Below, piece by piece: positions 1-11,408 of a stretch of DNA of 64,000 bases. Positions within the stretch are counted from its first letter, which is position 1, and each line of letters starts with the position of its first letter. The position numbers and the translations under genes were made by a program. The DNA lies in assembly GCA_013339895.1 (NCBI GenBank), contig JABACO010000001.1, positions 26,030,208 through 26,094,207 on the forward strand, written 5' to 3'. The DNA comes from Ephydatia muelleri. Taxonomy: Eukaryota; Porifera; Demospongiae; Spongillida; Spongillidae. A model generated the notes under the pieces. The model made no database searches and had not been told where the DNA came from. It worked only from the letters and a program-made list of their open reading frames with translations.

Positions 1-645
1 CAAGAGTCCCTCCACTTAGTGTTATTAACTTCAGACTGTGCAGCTCAAATGGTAATATGGCATTCAAAAGATGTGTGAAGAACTCTTGTTCGCTATTGTT
101 GCCAAGCCCCATGCATCACAGAGGTTGCCCATGACTACCAGACTACTACAAAGCAGTAGGTAGAGGAACTTGGGATGGTCAATTCATATGGTATGGTATG
201 GTATGGAAGATGAGGTGGGCAGAGCTTGAATAGATGGGTGTGTGATTATAATGTGATGTCTTGGCAATGGCACTTCAGCTTCTCAGTTCTATGTTTACAC
301 TAATAGAAGTGTACCAGGTTATGGTGTATCTTCACTATCTGTTCAGTGCTGCAGTCAGTTCTGTTTTCATGCATACAAGTAATACTGGCGCAGTTTAGCT
401 GTAGGTTATTGGTGCATACCTGACACATTCTGTATATACATGTACATGCACGCATAGGCACACATACAAATGCATTATAGTACTCACAATTTGATTTCAG
501 AATAAAAATAAATGAATTGTGATCTACGACTTCCCTTACATGTGTGTTCTGTGTATCAATCTTGTGAACTTATTTTGGAGTAGGACGAACCAATATTAAT
601 GCACTCATTCTCTTCGCAAGGGTGTCTGGAGTTAGTGTTCACATG

Positions 646-649
<4 letters not shown>
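1..649. other. No gene seen
   Basis: AT-rich non-coding sequence with a few short simple repeats, such as GGTAT repeats near 190. I see no coding exon or recognisable element. Confidence 0.5.
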
Positions 650-700
<51 letters not shown>

Positions 701-711
701 ACACACACACC
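650..711. repeat. (CA)n microsatellite
   Basis: About 60 bases of nearly uninterrupted CA dinucleotide. Cys/Val-rich reading frames through it are artefacts. Confidence 0.95.
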
Positions 712-782
712 TCAACAAACCCTGATGAACACCTGCATATCCTTGCATTCTCAACTTTTGGGGTTGGGACATTAAATGTAAC

Positions 783-1519
783 ATGATCATGAGTGGGTGT
801 GTTTTTAACAGACATGCAAGTATGTTCAGTTTGCATGCCCCGCCCAGTACCCAGCATCCCTCACCACTAAATCGGCCCTCCGACAAACGATACTCTTCCT
901 CCCATGCCCCCATGCCAGCTGTCATGACAAATATACCTGAACTCCAGTCCCTCGATGACATGCAATGGGCTGGGAACCCGATCTTGATCAACTGGTCATG
1001 GCTGCATTACAATGAAGAAAAGGATACTGTATTAATTGTGTGGCATCTGTGCAAGAGCGGTGTCTGAAGGAAAGTTGAAGCGGGATGTAACAGCAAAAGG
1101 AGATCCATCATTTGTAAGTTTTTATTCATATTTCATTGAATCAGTGCATTATCACCATTTCAGACCTCAAGAGGCTTTTGCAACTGGAAGGATGCCGCCA
1201 CTAACTCTTTTCGAAAACATGAGGCCAGCCTATTCCACAAAGAGGCTTTGGAGATGACTGTAACACACCCTTCGAAATGCAAGGATATTGGTGAATTGCA
1301 AAAATGAAAACCAACTCCACAAGTGAGCAATCATTTAGCGCTATGTGGCAAGTGAAGTCGTACTTACGATCGACAATGACACAGGAGAGGATGAACAACC
1401 TAATGACTTTTAAACATGTTCAAAAGGAGCTTACAGATGAAATAAATCTTACTGACATCGCAAAGGAGTTCATTAGCGGAAATGAAAGCCGAGAGAAAGT
1501 TTTTGGTCACTGCTACTAA
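783..1519 (+). pseudogene. Internally deleted hAT transposase remnant (TTF finger joined to dimerisation domain)
   Basis: Two ends of a hAT-type transposase lie next to each other with the catalytic middle missing. The first part (about 960-1110) encodes WLHYNEEKDTVL then CGICARAVSEGKLK, the start of a TTF-type zinc finger. A four-base insertion near 1030-1036 breaks its frame. A canonical 50-base intron (GT at 1114, AG at 1163) leads to an exon reading SRGFCNWKDAATNSFRKHE and ending KDIGELQK at a TGA. In another frame directly after (1304-1519) comes the C-terminal hAT dimerisation segment: TSEQSFSAMWQVKSYL, then STMTQERMNNLM and FISGNESREKVFG. In hAT/ZMYM-like proteins these two parts are normally separated by several hundred residues that carry the RNase H fold. 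The product cannot be catalytic. No terminal inverted repeats or target duplication were found, so element borders are unknown. Confidence 0.8.
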
Positions 1520-1710
1520 TTCATCTGATTTTGTACTCCTAAAGTTATGGCTGATAATTTTTGGGGATTTATGAATGTGGGTGGGGCACTAAGTTCATTA
1601 ATTATGGGCCTGACCAATCGTAAATACCTTCCGCCGCCTCTGCACCAACATGCTCCTTGTGGGTGTGGCAAAACAGTGACTACAAGCCATGCCAGGTGAA
1701 GGAAGCCACT

Positions 1711-1797
1711 GAACAATGATTGGACTGGAGCATATGTGTTTGAGTGTGGCACTAAACTAGTGCCACACTCAAACACATGCTCCACAGTCATTGTCCC
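1711..1797. repeat. Long imperfect palindrome
   Basis: The stretch TGTGTTTGAGTGTGGCACTA is followed after three bases by its perfect reverse complement. Pairing continues outward with mismatches to about 42 bases per arm. It could be the tip of a foldback element; no ORF or target duplication was recognised. Confidence 0.8.
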
Positions 1798-2095
1798 ATC
1801 ACCACATGGGAATAATAAATGCATTTCAGGAAGTGGAGTGTGATGTGATGATGTGAAAACACCACACAGCAGTGTGAGGGCACCTCCCACTTCTTCCCAG
1901 GTGAGATCAATCCTGACAGGGTCCAAGATGGCCACCAGTGGATGAGCAGGTGATGACAACCCGAAAGATACATAGTGGTGTGCACTTAATAGAGCACATA
2001 TACTTGCTGGTAATGGATATGTGCAGTGGGTGCCTCCCCTTGGAGCACCTTCGACAGTGGGAGTGGTTGAAATAGATGCCTCACACCCCAGATAT

Positions 2096-2220
2096 GTCAC
2101 ACATACACAAATGTGCATCGTACACACACATACACACACATGTACATTGCACACACACACATTACACACATGTACAAACGTACACAAATTCACACTTACA
2201 CATGACACAAATACATGTAC
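2096..2220. repeat. CA/ATGTAC-rich simple repeat
   Basis: Irregular ACACAC runs interspersed with ACATGTAC. His/Thr-rich ORFs across it are low-complexity artefacts. Confidence 0.8.
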
Positions 2221-3352
2221 GCTTAGGTAGTCCACAAACTACCTGGATTGGGTGTGGTCACAATACAAGGTACAAGGTTATCATGGCTGCTCTGCACAGA
2301 AGCATTTAACTCCTTCACCACCAAGCAACTCCATCCGTCTCTCCCCACAGCTGAGCCAGCCAATGAGCTTGCAGCGCAGCATGACCACCTGACTCTCCTC
2401 AAGGGACATGTGATATGTGTATAGGTGTATGTGTGTGTGTGCACACGTGTTGCTCACCTCACCTTAAATGGTCAGCTGGGGTCTCTATGCACCAACACAC
2501 AAGGATGACATCATGGAGACATGGCTATGTAATGAAGATAGGACGGACACAGCTAGGTGAGGGAGAGACATATGTAACCATGGTGATGTTCTATTGAAAT
2601 ATGCACATCTCTCCACACACACTCACAGACACACAGGTGCCTTTGGGAACTAGCTTTGAATCGACAGCCATTTTGGATCACACTCCTTTGATTTGCAATG
2701 TGGTATCGGTCTGGGCTCTTCTGTTATGACATCATGTGTTGTTGCAGTTGTATGAACCACATGATGCAAAATGATGTCACTATGTAATGGTAACCATGGC
2801 AACATAAGCACCACCATGTGGACGGGCTCAGTATACTAGTAGCTTTATTTAACCTTCAGTTCTGTTCACCCCTGCACATGGGAACCCAATAATATTTTGG
2901 AGGTATAACTTGGGACACAACTACATCCACACAACCAAAACCACACCAGCATCATGACTGGGGTCCCCAGGTAGCAATGGCTACCTCTGGTCCCAGTACT
3001 GATCCGTGCTAGGGAGCCAGCACTCCACATGCTCCACACTGCTTACCCACCTTATATGGGCAACCTGGGTTATTAACCACACCTGCTGCTGGCATGGCAA
3101 CCATCTAACATTGATACAACAATAGCACACATGTCTCCATGCGCATGGACACACACATACACACACACGCGAACTAACTACATGTAACACACACAGGTGC
3201 CTTTGGGAACTAGCTATCGTGTACCCACACAAATACCAGAATAGGTGCACACACTTGTGCCATGTACAGTGAGGGGTGAGGAAGGGAGGGAGCAGTAGAG
3301 GGAGGAGAGAGGTCTGAATGGCCATGGGTCACCTGCTAATTCTTGTACTGCA

Positions 3353-3615
3353 TTGCATGCATGCTCACACAAACATAATGCCTGCATGCAAACATGTACA
3401 CACACTAACATGTACACACACAAACATGTACACACACTAACATGTACACACACAAACATGCACACACAAACACAAACACACAAACATGTACACACAATTA
3501 AACGTGTAGGCACACACCTGAATATGCACAACCTGCAGACATATATACTGAGTGGAAGCTATTTGCTCCAACATACACACACACACATACACACACACAT
3601 ACACACATGTACACA
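3353..3615. repeat. ACATGTACACACA minisatellite
   Basis: Short tandem units of ACATGTACACACAC(T/A)A within duplication unit 1. The Cys/Val-rich antisense ORFs here are not genes. Confidence 0.8.
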
Positions 3616-3724
3616 TATTGTACGTACATGTGGCAATGGAGTTAAAAGACTGAAGTCCCACCTTGAGGTTCCATCCAGTACTGCCCATCTTGTCTAGAGC
3701 TACATAGCAAGAGCACTGCAGGAA

Positions 3725-3915
3725 ATGAGGGGAGGGGAGGGGAGGGGAGGAGAGAAGAGGAGAAAGGGAAGGAGGGGAGGGGAGGAGAGAAGAGGAGAAA
3801 AAAAGAAGATGGCGAAGGGAGGAGAAAAGGGGGAGAGAGGAAAGGAGAAAGGGAAGGAGGGGAGGAAGGAAGGGGGAGGGGAGAAGAGGGGAGGAAGGGG
3901 AGGAGAAGAGGGATA
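3725..3915. repeat. Polypurine GGGGA/GGAGA tract
   Basis: About 190 bases almost purely G and A on the plus strand, the tail of duplication unit 1. Its longer counterpart is at 5949-6565. Confidence 0.9.
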
Positions 3916-5780
3916 GTAGGATGAGTACGCTAAAGAATAATCTGTTGTCATGACAACAACCACTAGTGTTGTCCATACAGTAGTGTGGATTGTTTAGACC
4001 ATACATATCATCCTCAGATGTACTTTATACCTGCACTCCGATATGTACTGAACAGCCATGCGTATTCATCCATAATGCTAACTTAGTAGACGAAGCCAAT
4101 GGGAGGTAGATGAAGAGGTGTGTGGGTGTGATGTGTGAACTACATGTTGGCATTGTGCATGTGTGTGCATGAGTATAGGTGTATGTCTGGCATGTTATTG
4201 CTCACCTCACCTTATATGGTCCCAGAGCACACAAGCTGCCCTGACACATGTCCTGGCTGATGGTGGGAAGGGGGTGGAGCCAGTAGTGGGAACACAGGAG
4301 GTTCTCTGAGGTCAACTGGTGGAGCATGTTGTGAGAATCCAGCCATCCAGAGTAGCAGTGTAACCCCTGGAGTGTCTGATGGAAAGGGGAGGAGGTGACA
4401 TGGGACTGGGGAAGAGGTAGGGGACAATAACCAGTAGTCAGGTGGTGGTCCATACAGTTCTGGTGTTGTGATGTTAACAAAGTGGGTGTGGTGTGATGAG
4501 GTGAGGGTGATGTGACGGTGAGGTGGGCATGACCTTTACTACATGGTGGGGAGGAGGGAGTGGAGTGTGATGTTGACATAGAGAGGAAGAGGTGAGATGA
4601 GGTGGTGGTGAGGTGAGGTAAGGGTGACTCCAGTAGCAACTGAGAGAGCTTCCACTCCCTTTTGACAGCTTACTGGATCTGCATGGTATTGTGAGCAAGT
4701 GGAACTTGCAAGTGTCATGGATGTAGTGGGACTGCTATTTGAAGGTCCCCAGACCATTTAGAAACAGCAAGAGAGACTAAAGATGTAGATGCTTGCCCAT
4801 GTACATTCTAACACTATGCCACAACGGAAGAGAGGGATCACGTCATGGAGATGGACAGGGTTAAGTAAGGAAGGTAGGACGGACACCGTAGGTGAGGCAG
4901 AGACATATGTAACCATGGTGATGTGCTATTGAAATATGCACATGTCTTCACACACACAAATGTGCCGTTGGGAATTAGCATTGAATCCGACAGCCATTAT
5001 GCAATGCTGGTTTAGGTCTGGGCCCTTCTGCTATGACATCATGTGTTGTTGCAGCTCTACAAACCACATGATACAAAATGGCATCCTTATGCAATGGAAA
5101 CCATGGCAACACAAGAACTACTGCATGCTAACATCCACAATCCCATAATGCTGACCATGTGTCGGAGCTCAGTATACTCTCTGTATACTCTCTGTACACT
5201 CAATGACCATTTGCTACACCACACACACTGGTAGTAAACCATATTTTAACCTTCAGTTCTGTACACCCCTGCACATGGGAACCCAATAATCTTTTGGAGG
5301 TATAACTTGGGAGCATAACTCAAACCACACCAGCATCATGTCTGGGGTCCCCAGGTAACCAATGGCTACCTCTGGTCCCAGTTCTGATCAGTGCTAGGGA
5401 GCCAGCAGTCCACATGCTCCACACTGCCTACCCACCTTATATGGGCAACCTGGGTTATTAACCACACCTGCTGCTGGCATGGCAACCATCTAACATTGAT
5501 ACAACATTAGCACAGTATATGCACACATGTCTCCATGGACACACACACTAACATGTACTCACACAAATACCACAATAGGTGCACACACTTGTGCCATGCA
5601 CAGTGAGGGGTGAGGAAGGGGAGGGAGGAGAGAGGCCAAGGGTCACCTGCTAATTCTTGTACTCCCATTGTATGGCTTTGTGTATACATGTCTCCATGGA
5701 GCCAAACTCACACATGTGAGTACACACAAACGTGCACACACATGCACTTGAATAAGTGCTAACGCATTTATATATGTCCC

Positions 5781-5830
<50 letters not shown>
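5781..5830. repeat. (CA)n microsatellite
   Basis: About 50 bases of pure CA repeat directly before the sequence shared with 3605-3725. Confidence 0.95.
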
Positions 5831-5834
<4 letters not shown>

Positions 5835-5948
5835 CACATATTGTACGTACATGTGGCAATGGAGTTAAAAGACTGAAGTTCCACCTTGAGGTTCCATCCA
5901 GTAACTGCCCATCTTGTCTAGAGCTACATAGCAAGAGCACTGCAGGAA

Positions 5949-6565
5949 ATGAGGGGAGAGGAGGGGATGGGAGGAGAAGGGAGAGAGAGGGGAGAAGGAG
6001 AGAAGAAAGGGGAGGGAGAGGAAGGGTGGGGAAGGGAGGAGGGGAAGGGGAGTGGAGAAGGGGAGAGGGGAGGGGAGAGGGGAGGGGAGGGGAGAAGGGA
6101 GGGAGGGGAGGGGAGAAGGGGAGGCGAAGGGGAGGGGAGAAGGGGAGGGGAGAAAGGGGGAGAGGGGAGGAGAGGTGAGGGAAGGGGAGAGGGGAAAGGG
6201 AGGGGAGGGAGAGGGGAGGGAGGGGAGAAGGGTGGGGAGAAGTGGGATGGGAGAAGGGAGGGGAGGGGAGAAGGGGAGGGGAGGGGAGGGCGAGGGGAGG
6301 GGAGGGGGGAGAGGGGGAGGGGAGGGGGGCAGAGGGGAGGGGAGGAGGCGAGAAGGGAGGGAGAAGGGAGGGAGGGGAGGAAGGGGAGGGAGGGGAGGGG
6401 AGAAGGGGAGGGAGGGGAGAAGAGGATGGGAGGGGAGAAGGGGAAGGGAGGGGAGAAGGCGGAGTGGAGGGGAGAGACGAAGGGGGGAGGGGGAGAAGGG
6501 GAGGGGAGGGGAGAAGGGAAGGGGAGGGGAGAGGGGAGGGGAGGGGAGAAAGGGAGGGGGAGGAT
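5949..6565. repeat. 620-base polypurine satellite (GGGGA/GGGAGA)
   Basis: Almost uninterrupted plus-strand purines with recurrent GGGGA, GGGAGG and GGGGAGAAG units. All six-frame ORFs here are low-complexity Gly/Glu/Arg or Ser/Pro proteins and should not be annotated as genes. The length and purity make triplex or G-quadruplex formation plausible. Confidence 0.95.
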
Positions 6566-6599
6566 AAGTAACATTATTATAATCAGTGTCATGACAACG

Positions 6600-6913
6600 T
6601 AGGATCCCAACCCATGCACCCAGTATCGTTTGCTCCCAGACGTAAATGAACCCACACATACATACACACACGCGTGCATCATTTATCCGTACTGTAGATC
6701 GTTTAGACCATATTATTAGTGATTATTAAACATGCTGTCATGACACTGCTCATATATCATAATATGTGCTTGATCACGGCAATGTAGAAACGTTTGCTGT
6801 ATGCCAATCTTCAAGACAAGACTTGTCTCCTACCCCAGTATCGTTTGCCCCCAGACTAATGGACTAATGTCTCCCTATTGAATAGAAGACGTCTATACAT
6901 GCACGTAAAAGAA
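6600..6913. repeat. Short tandem duplication; second copy is split by the Merlin element
   Basis: CCAGTATCGTTTGC occurs at about 6619 and 6836. The stretch around ACGCGTGCAT..TTTATCCGTACTG at 6670-6713 recurs at 8788-8830, beyond the Merlin element. The first copy (around 6650) keeps an uninterrupted version of the insertion site. Confidence 0.7.
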
Positions 6914-6921
6914 CGCACACA
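6914..6921. repeat. 8-base target site duplication, left (CGCACACA)
   Basis: CGCACACA directly precedes the left inverted repeat and is repeated directly after the right one at 8769-8776. Eight to nine bases is the size known for Merlin elements. Confidence 0.85.
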
Positions 6922-7261
6922 GGCTGTCCTTCAGTTTACCCCCCCTCCCCCCCCCCCCCCCCTACTTAATATTCATTGTTATTAATTAACACCAATCAAC
7001 AGATGTTTGCCTGGATTCCTATTCTCGCGTGACATCGAAGCGTTGTCATGGCAATAACCCTTAACCCATCTACCTGTATAAAGTAAAATAGACTTTGTAA
7101 AATAAACACCTATCTTTGCCGAGCATGATATCAAAGTGGTGCCGCCATATATGTCATGGCAATAACCCTTAGCCCATCTACTTGTATAAAGTAAAGGCCG
7201 CGTTACCCAACCATTACCCCTGAACACCCACTATATCCACTCCAGTGAACTTTGTTAATGT

Positions 7262-7378
7262 ATACTTAGTAATACATTACATACATCAGATACAAATATA
7301 CATAGTATAGATAGATACATCAGATACATATATACATATACATAGTATAGAAACATACATACATACATACATAAATAG
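7262..7378. repeat. CATA/GATA-type simple repeat
   Basis: Repeats of ACATACAT, ATATACATA and AGTATAGATACAT lie between the left inverted repeat and the transposase stop codon. Confidence 0.8.
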
Positions 7379-7380
7379 TA

Positions 7381-8478
7381 TTACACGGGATACTGCTCAG
7401 AAATATGCTTCAAGATGTGTCCAAAAGCGACAGGCCCTCCAAACTTTCTCCTCCACATGAACTCAGGGAGGTAAGTGTCAAACAGCAAGGAATTCATCGC
7501 ACGTTCCTCACGCATCATTCGCTTGCAAGAACTCCACATACTTTCAACTCCCTGAGTATGTGCACCAGTCACAGGATCCACAAAATGGAGTGAGTGACTC
7601 ACTGTGAGGTGAACGTTGCCTGTCGCTGTTGACAGCTGATGGTATGCAGCCCACTCATCGCTGTACACTGTTGTTCCAGGACGAACATGCTGAGCGATAA
7701 TGGGGAGCAATGTTGCAGCATCCCTGCGAGCCACTTCCACCAGAAAGCTCTCTCCGCTCCCTCTCTCCATCCCTCCAAAGAACCAGTGCCCCTCCACAGC
7801 TCGTCCTCTGTTATATTTGCGCTTTCCAAATTTGCTTTCGTCAATCTCCACTTCTTTTCCTGGGCCTCCTACCACTGCTGGATGGTCGATAAAGAACTGG
7901 ATGCAGATGTCTCTGATAAAGTTGTACCAGTCTACAGCAGTGGCACTTCCAACCTTAAAAAAAAAAGAGAATAACAGATATGCTCCCTCCCTGGCCTCCC
8001 CATAGATCTTATTCACCTTCACTTCATCCTGAGCTTTCCCAACTGGTGTTTTTGTAGACCAAAGGTGCAGCAACCTCAATATAACTTGAATCTCTAAGTG
8101 ACTGCCTGAATTATAATAGGGAAAAGGGCTCAGTCAAATATTTATTCAATGCCTTTTTAAATTGGCTTAAACCACGTGCCTTCAAAGAACGTTCCTTTCC
8201 TGAGAGTCACCTCCTTTCGACAACCTTTTCTTGGACACCTCCACCCCAGTTGCTCCGGACTATCCTTCCTTTTGACGAGGTGCATCCCTCTTCCGCAGGA
8301 GCACATCTTGCTGGATGGAAGGAGCTTCAACTTCTGGCACCACCGAATCGTTTGTAGCGTGATCTACGAGCTCGCCACACAATTCGAAATAGGTCATGGG
8401 GTGAATCAAAGGATACACACAAACCTGAGGAGCTTGTTGAGCCATCTCCGCCACAAAAGAGTGCATAACGCGGCCCAT
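7381..8478 (-). pseudogene. Merlin (IS1595/ISXO2-like) DDE transposase, one frameshift
   Basis: This DDE transposase would cut and paste the surrounding element. Three minus-strand exons are proposed: 8478-8176, 8101-8017 and 7953-7381, with GT-AG introns. Exon 1 ends in the zinc-ribbon half WRCPRKGCRKEVTLRKGTFF. Exon 3 carries VDWYNFIRDICIQFF, then EIDESKFGKRKYNRG (first Asp), VYSDEWAAY (second Asp) and QGVESMWSSCKR (Glu), so the catalytic triad is intact. Exon 1 changes frame near 8260, just before the second cysteine pair, and the expected first CxxC is not visible. The copy is therefore probably dead, though little decayed. The start may be Met at 8478 or at 8442. Length of about 310 residues fits the family. 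Confidence 0.85.
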
Positions 8479-8768
8479 AGCGCAACCTTTTTATACATGC
8501 ATAAACCATGCATGGGCTTCTTACGAATCCGCGGGGCCACTTTGATATATGGCGGCACCACTTTGATATCATGCTCGGCAAAGATAGGTGTTTATTTTAC
8601 AAAGTCTATTTTACTTTACACAGGTAGATGGGTTAAGGGTTATTGCCATGACAACGCTTCGATGTCACGCGAGAATAGGAATCCAGGCAAACATCTGTTG
8701 ATTGGTGTTAATTAATAACAATGAATATTAAGTAGGGGGGGGGGGGGGGGGTAAACTGAAGGACAGCC

Positions 8769-8776
8769 CGCACACA
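8769..8776. repeat. 8-base target site duplication, right (CGCACACA)
   Basis: Exact copy of 6914-6921 directly outside the right Merlin inverted repeat. Confidence 0.85.
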
Positions 8777-8830
8777 TACATATACACACGCGTGCATAAT
8801 TTATCCGTACTGTAGATCGTTTAGACCATA

Positions 8831-9479
8831 CTTACGTACGCTATATCGTCCACTGCCATTAATCAAGAGGTTCTCTCTATACTCCGATCCGCAATGCTTA
8901 AGCGCACGTGAGTTCTTGTGCCAGTAGGTGCTAGTAGTGAGCTGAATGATTTTCCACTTCTTGTTTTCCAACCCGTTTAAAACGGATTTTTGAAACAGCA
9001 ATTAACCATGATTCGATCACTGTCACGTGCGAAAAAGGTGTCGACTGTGATGTCACGTGAGCTGAAGCATAGTATTGGACATATCATGTTCCACTATGAA
9101 CAATCCACACCTCTGACAAACGCAGCTGCAAAGGCACTGATAAATGGAGCATCTACTGAAGAGCCAAAAGATTGTGTTAGTATGCACCAGAACGTCCAAC
9201 ATGGCATGACTTGATGAAAGTCAAGCTCCACAGGCCTGCACATGTAGTCAATGAGGTGAGTACTATTGTGTCCTCCTCACAATGCACAGCAGTAGTGGAT
9301 CCACTCCCCCTCCCCTGTGACGTCACTTACACTACATGCATTGGCCACCACTGCAAGTTATTAGTGATTATTAAACAAACTGCCCTATTGAACACAAGTT
9401 AAAAATCAAAACATAATTGGACATAATACACTAAAAAGAGAATTTTCTACTCTACTACTTGTTCTGCCTATGACCACTG
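8831..9479. other. No recognised gene
   Basis: A plus-strand ORF at 8990-9214 (74 residues) has no recognisable motif and no clear splice sites. I see no other structure. Confidence 0.4.
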
Positions 9480-9708
9480 GAGGCCTCTAGGCAATGTTAC
9501 CATCTCTTTAGTAAGTGTTGGATGATTCTCAAGCACATGGAAAGTTCAGTAACTCCTCTCCTGGTGAATCTCGTTAATGGCTAAGGTCAAGTTTCCTTCA
9601 GCTTACAGTGTTCAAGACCCTTGGCCAGTGAACATATAGCATCATCATCCAGACCACACTCGCACAACGATAGTTTCTCCAATGTTTGGTTGTTGGAGAG
9701 TAGCTGTA
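9480..9708 (-). pseudogene. Decayed leucine-rich repeat exon, 3' end of receptor copy A
   Basis: On the minus strand, after a plausible acceptor at 9709, the frame reads QLLSNNQTLEKLSLCECGL then DDDAICSLAKGLEHC. This is a ribonuclease-inhibitor-type leucine-rich repeat as found in NOD-like receptors. Continuation through a DLSH-like stretch, NEIHQE and GVTELSMCLR requires at least two frame changes, so the exon is decayed. Confidence 0.65.
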
Positions 9709-11049
9709 CTGTGGAAGGGGGGGGGGAGGAGGGGGAGTACTAGAATACCAAGATATCAGGTAGCCTAGTTATCTACTACAATAGCAGATGAAACCAAAGG
9801 GGGCGGGGCAATAACATTAGATACAAAGTTCACACAACCGCTCACTGCAATACTAGCAAATAGTCAACAAGATGGTGATGTCATTTTTAGAGGAACTGGA
9901 AGGAACATTTCATAACTGAAGCAGAAGCTGGTGATGTTCCATGTGTAGCTAACAGACTAGTTATGAAAAGATAATCTGACTGGTTATTCAATTGCAATTT
10001 GTGTGTGTGTCTTCTAGCCGGGAGGCTTGGTCCATTTCATCATTGCACAACCATATAGTGTGCAGTATGATTTATGACATGTCACTGTAATGCTTAAAAA
10101 GTATTCACTACTACATCGCAAAGCAAAATAAAGTGTCGTTAAAGTAAGTTATTATGTTATGTCACATGATGCATACTTGTAACCCCCTCCGCCCCCCACC
10201 CCCAACGTTGAGGACCATGTGTCTTTATATTCTGGTACATCGAGCACTGAAGTGACAGAGCTGATGGAAGCAACAGCTCAATGAGACACTGCATCTTATT
10301 ATAACCTGAAATAGGCCTGACAGCTGTACATGATCCAATGTGTTCACCATAGTGAACTAAAAGAGTTTGCCAAAGTGCAGCAGTGGAGGGTACGACGAAT
10401 AACATACACAAAACACATACATCATATAAGTTACCATGTTTTATATCAGTTACCATGGAGATGACCTTCATATCACATGAAGCTTAGAGGAAACGTTATG
10501 ACTCAAAAAGTTCCAATTATGATTATTTTTGATTAATTACATTACATTTAGTAAGTCTATTATTGGTTTTTAGTGTTAATTGTTGTTTTGAATATATACT
10601 AGCAAAAAAAAACAAACAAACTATGTACATGTAGCTACTGGACTGTTGTCTGCTTCACAATCACAACCTAGCTAGTACACATCTAATGGATAATGTAACA
10701 CATTGCACAGCCATGCTGACCGGACGAATCACATGACCCAGTGTTAACTACTATACAACTTTGTGCACAACCTCGTATCAAATAAAGCACAGCTCACAAT
10801 ACAGTGCTCTATATTTCGTGGCCACATATGAGGGAGGCCTAACCCACGGACGCCAGGGGCAAAGCACACAACACACCATACATCTTCAGTGCCATAGGGA
10901 TTTCTTATCATCCTCCACATCTATGGCAACAGATGTTGGCCTTTAATAAAAATGCATTTTCAATTGCCGTGCATATGAAACATTGTACCAACAATTAACA
11001 ACCTCTTCCCTCACTGTCATAACTGCTATGGTTATTATCAACAACTTAC

Positions 11050-11217
11050 CAAGACTGGCTAAGTTGAGGTCATCAAACATGTTGTCTGATAGATCAAGTT
11101 CAGTCAATGTGGTGTTCACTTCAAGAGCACTGCACAATTCAGATAAGCCCTCAGGTACTATGAAACAGTCCTTAAGTTTAAGTGATGAGAGGACCTTGTT
11201 TCCTCTTAACATTTTCC
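11050..11217 (-). CDS. LRR exon, unit 1
   Basis: A 168-base exon (56 codons, two 28-residue repeats) between an AG acceptor and a GT donor. Reads LRGNKVLSSLKLKDCF, then GLSELCSALEVNTTLTELDL and NMFDDLNLASL. The frame is open. In NOD-like receptors such repeats sense ligand. The residues that vary between units (DCFIV here, GCYIG in unit 2, QCGIG in unit 3) lie in the part of the repeat expected to be exposed. Confidence 0.8.
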
Positions 11218-11360
11218 CTGTGCAATAAATGAAGAATTACAGTTCAAGTTATCAAACTCAATATATACACATTCATAGTCCATGTAGAGATACGAGTTAC
11301 CATGGAGATAATAAATTACATGTAAAGCACAGCTCACAATGCACAGGCAGCTTCGGATCC

Positions 11361-11408
11361 AGGGGTGGGGGGGGGGGGGGCACGTGACCCCCGCCCTCCC
11401 ACCACCCC
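11361..11408. promoter_or_regulatory. G-run / CACGTG / C-run palindrome in LRR unit 1
   Basis: A run of G is followed by CACGTGACC and a C-rich run; the sequence can fold into a hairpin or G-quadruplex around an E-box-like core. The same motif recurs at about 12959-13009, 14540-14597 and 16118-16172 with different homopolymer lengths. A regulatory role is inferred only from the conserved CACGTG. Confidence 0.4.

Larger units (their letters stand above)
2400..3960. repeat. Tandem segmental duplication, unit 1
   Basis: This block recurs, diverged, at about 4160-6600. Matching landmarks in the same order: TTGCTCACCTCACCTTA (2450 and 4198), GACATCATGTGTTGTTGCAG (2729 and 5035), the TTATATGGGCAACCTGGG segment (3052 and 5439), and the piece that runs from a CA tract through GAGTTAAAAGACTGAAGT into a purine-rich tail (3640 and 5860). 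I recognise no coding content. Confidence 0.8.
4160..6600. repeat. Tandem segmental duplication, unit 2
   Basis: Second copy of the 2400-3960 block, with about 600 extra bases inserted at 4230-4815 (a GGTGRGGTGA-rich stretch without recognisable genes). Ends in a CA microsatellite (5781-5830) and an expanded polypurine tract. Confidence 0.75.
6922..8768 (-). mobile_element. Complete Merlin-superfamily DNA transposon, 1847 bases
   Basis: The element is bounded by inverted repeats of about 231 bases (6922-7152 and 8545-8768) with outer ends GGCTGTCCTTCAGTTTACC. Each arm holds a C/G homopolymer of about 20 bases. It carries one minus-strand transposase gene. The 8-base duplication flanks it exactly, and the neighbouring tandem copy near 6650 (GAACCCACACATACAT) is a paralogous empty site. 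Part of the left arm (around 7047-7090) is repeated inside at 7154-7197. Merlin transposases are related to those of IS1016/IS1595. Borders are seen directly; the superfamily call rests on the protein and the target duplication size. Confidence 0.9.

Noticed and set aside
5865-6682. Long ORFs on both strands (up to 268 residues) in the GGGGA tract
   Set aside because: Pure Ser/Pro/Leu or Gly/Glu/Arg low complexity produced by the repeat; no domain, no splice sites.
8176-8715. Plus-strand ORF of 179 residues
   Set aside because: It runs antisense to the Merlin transposase exon 1 and through the right inverted repeat.
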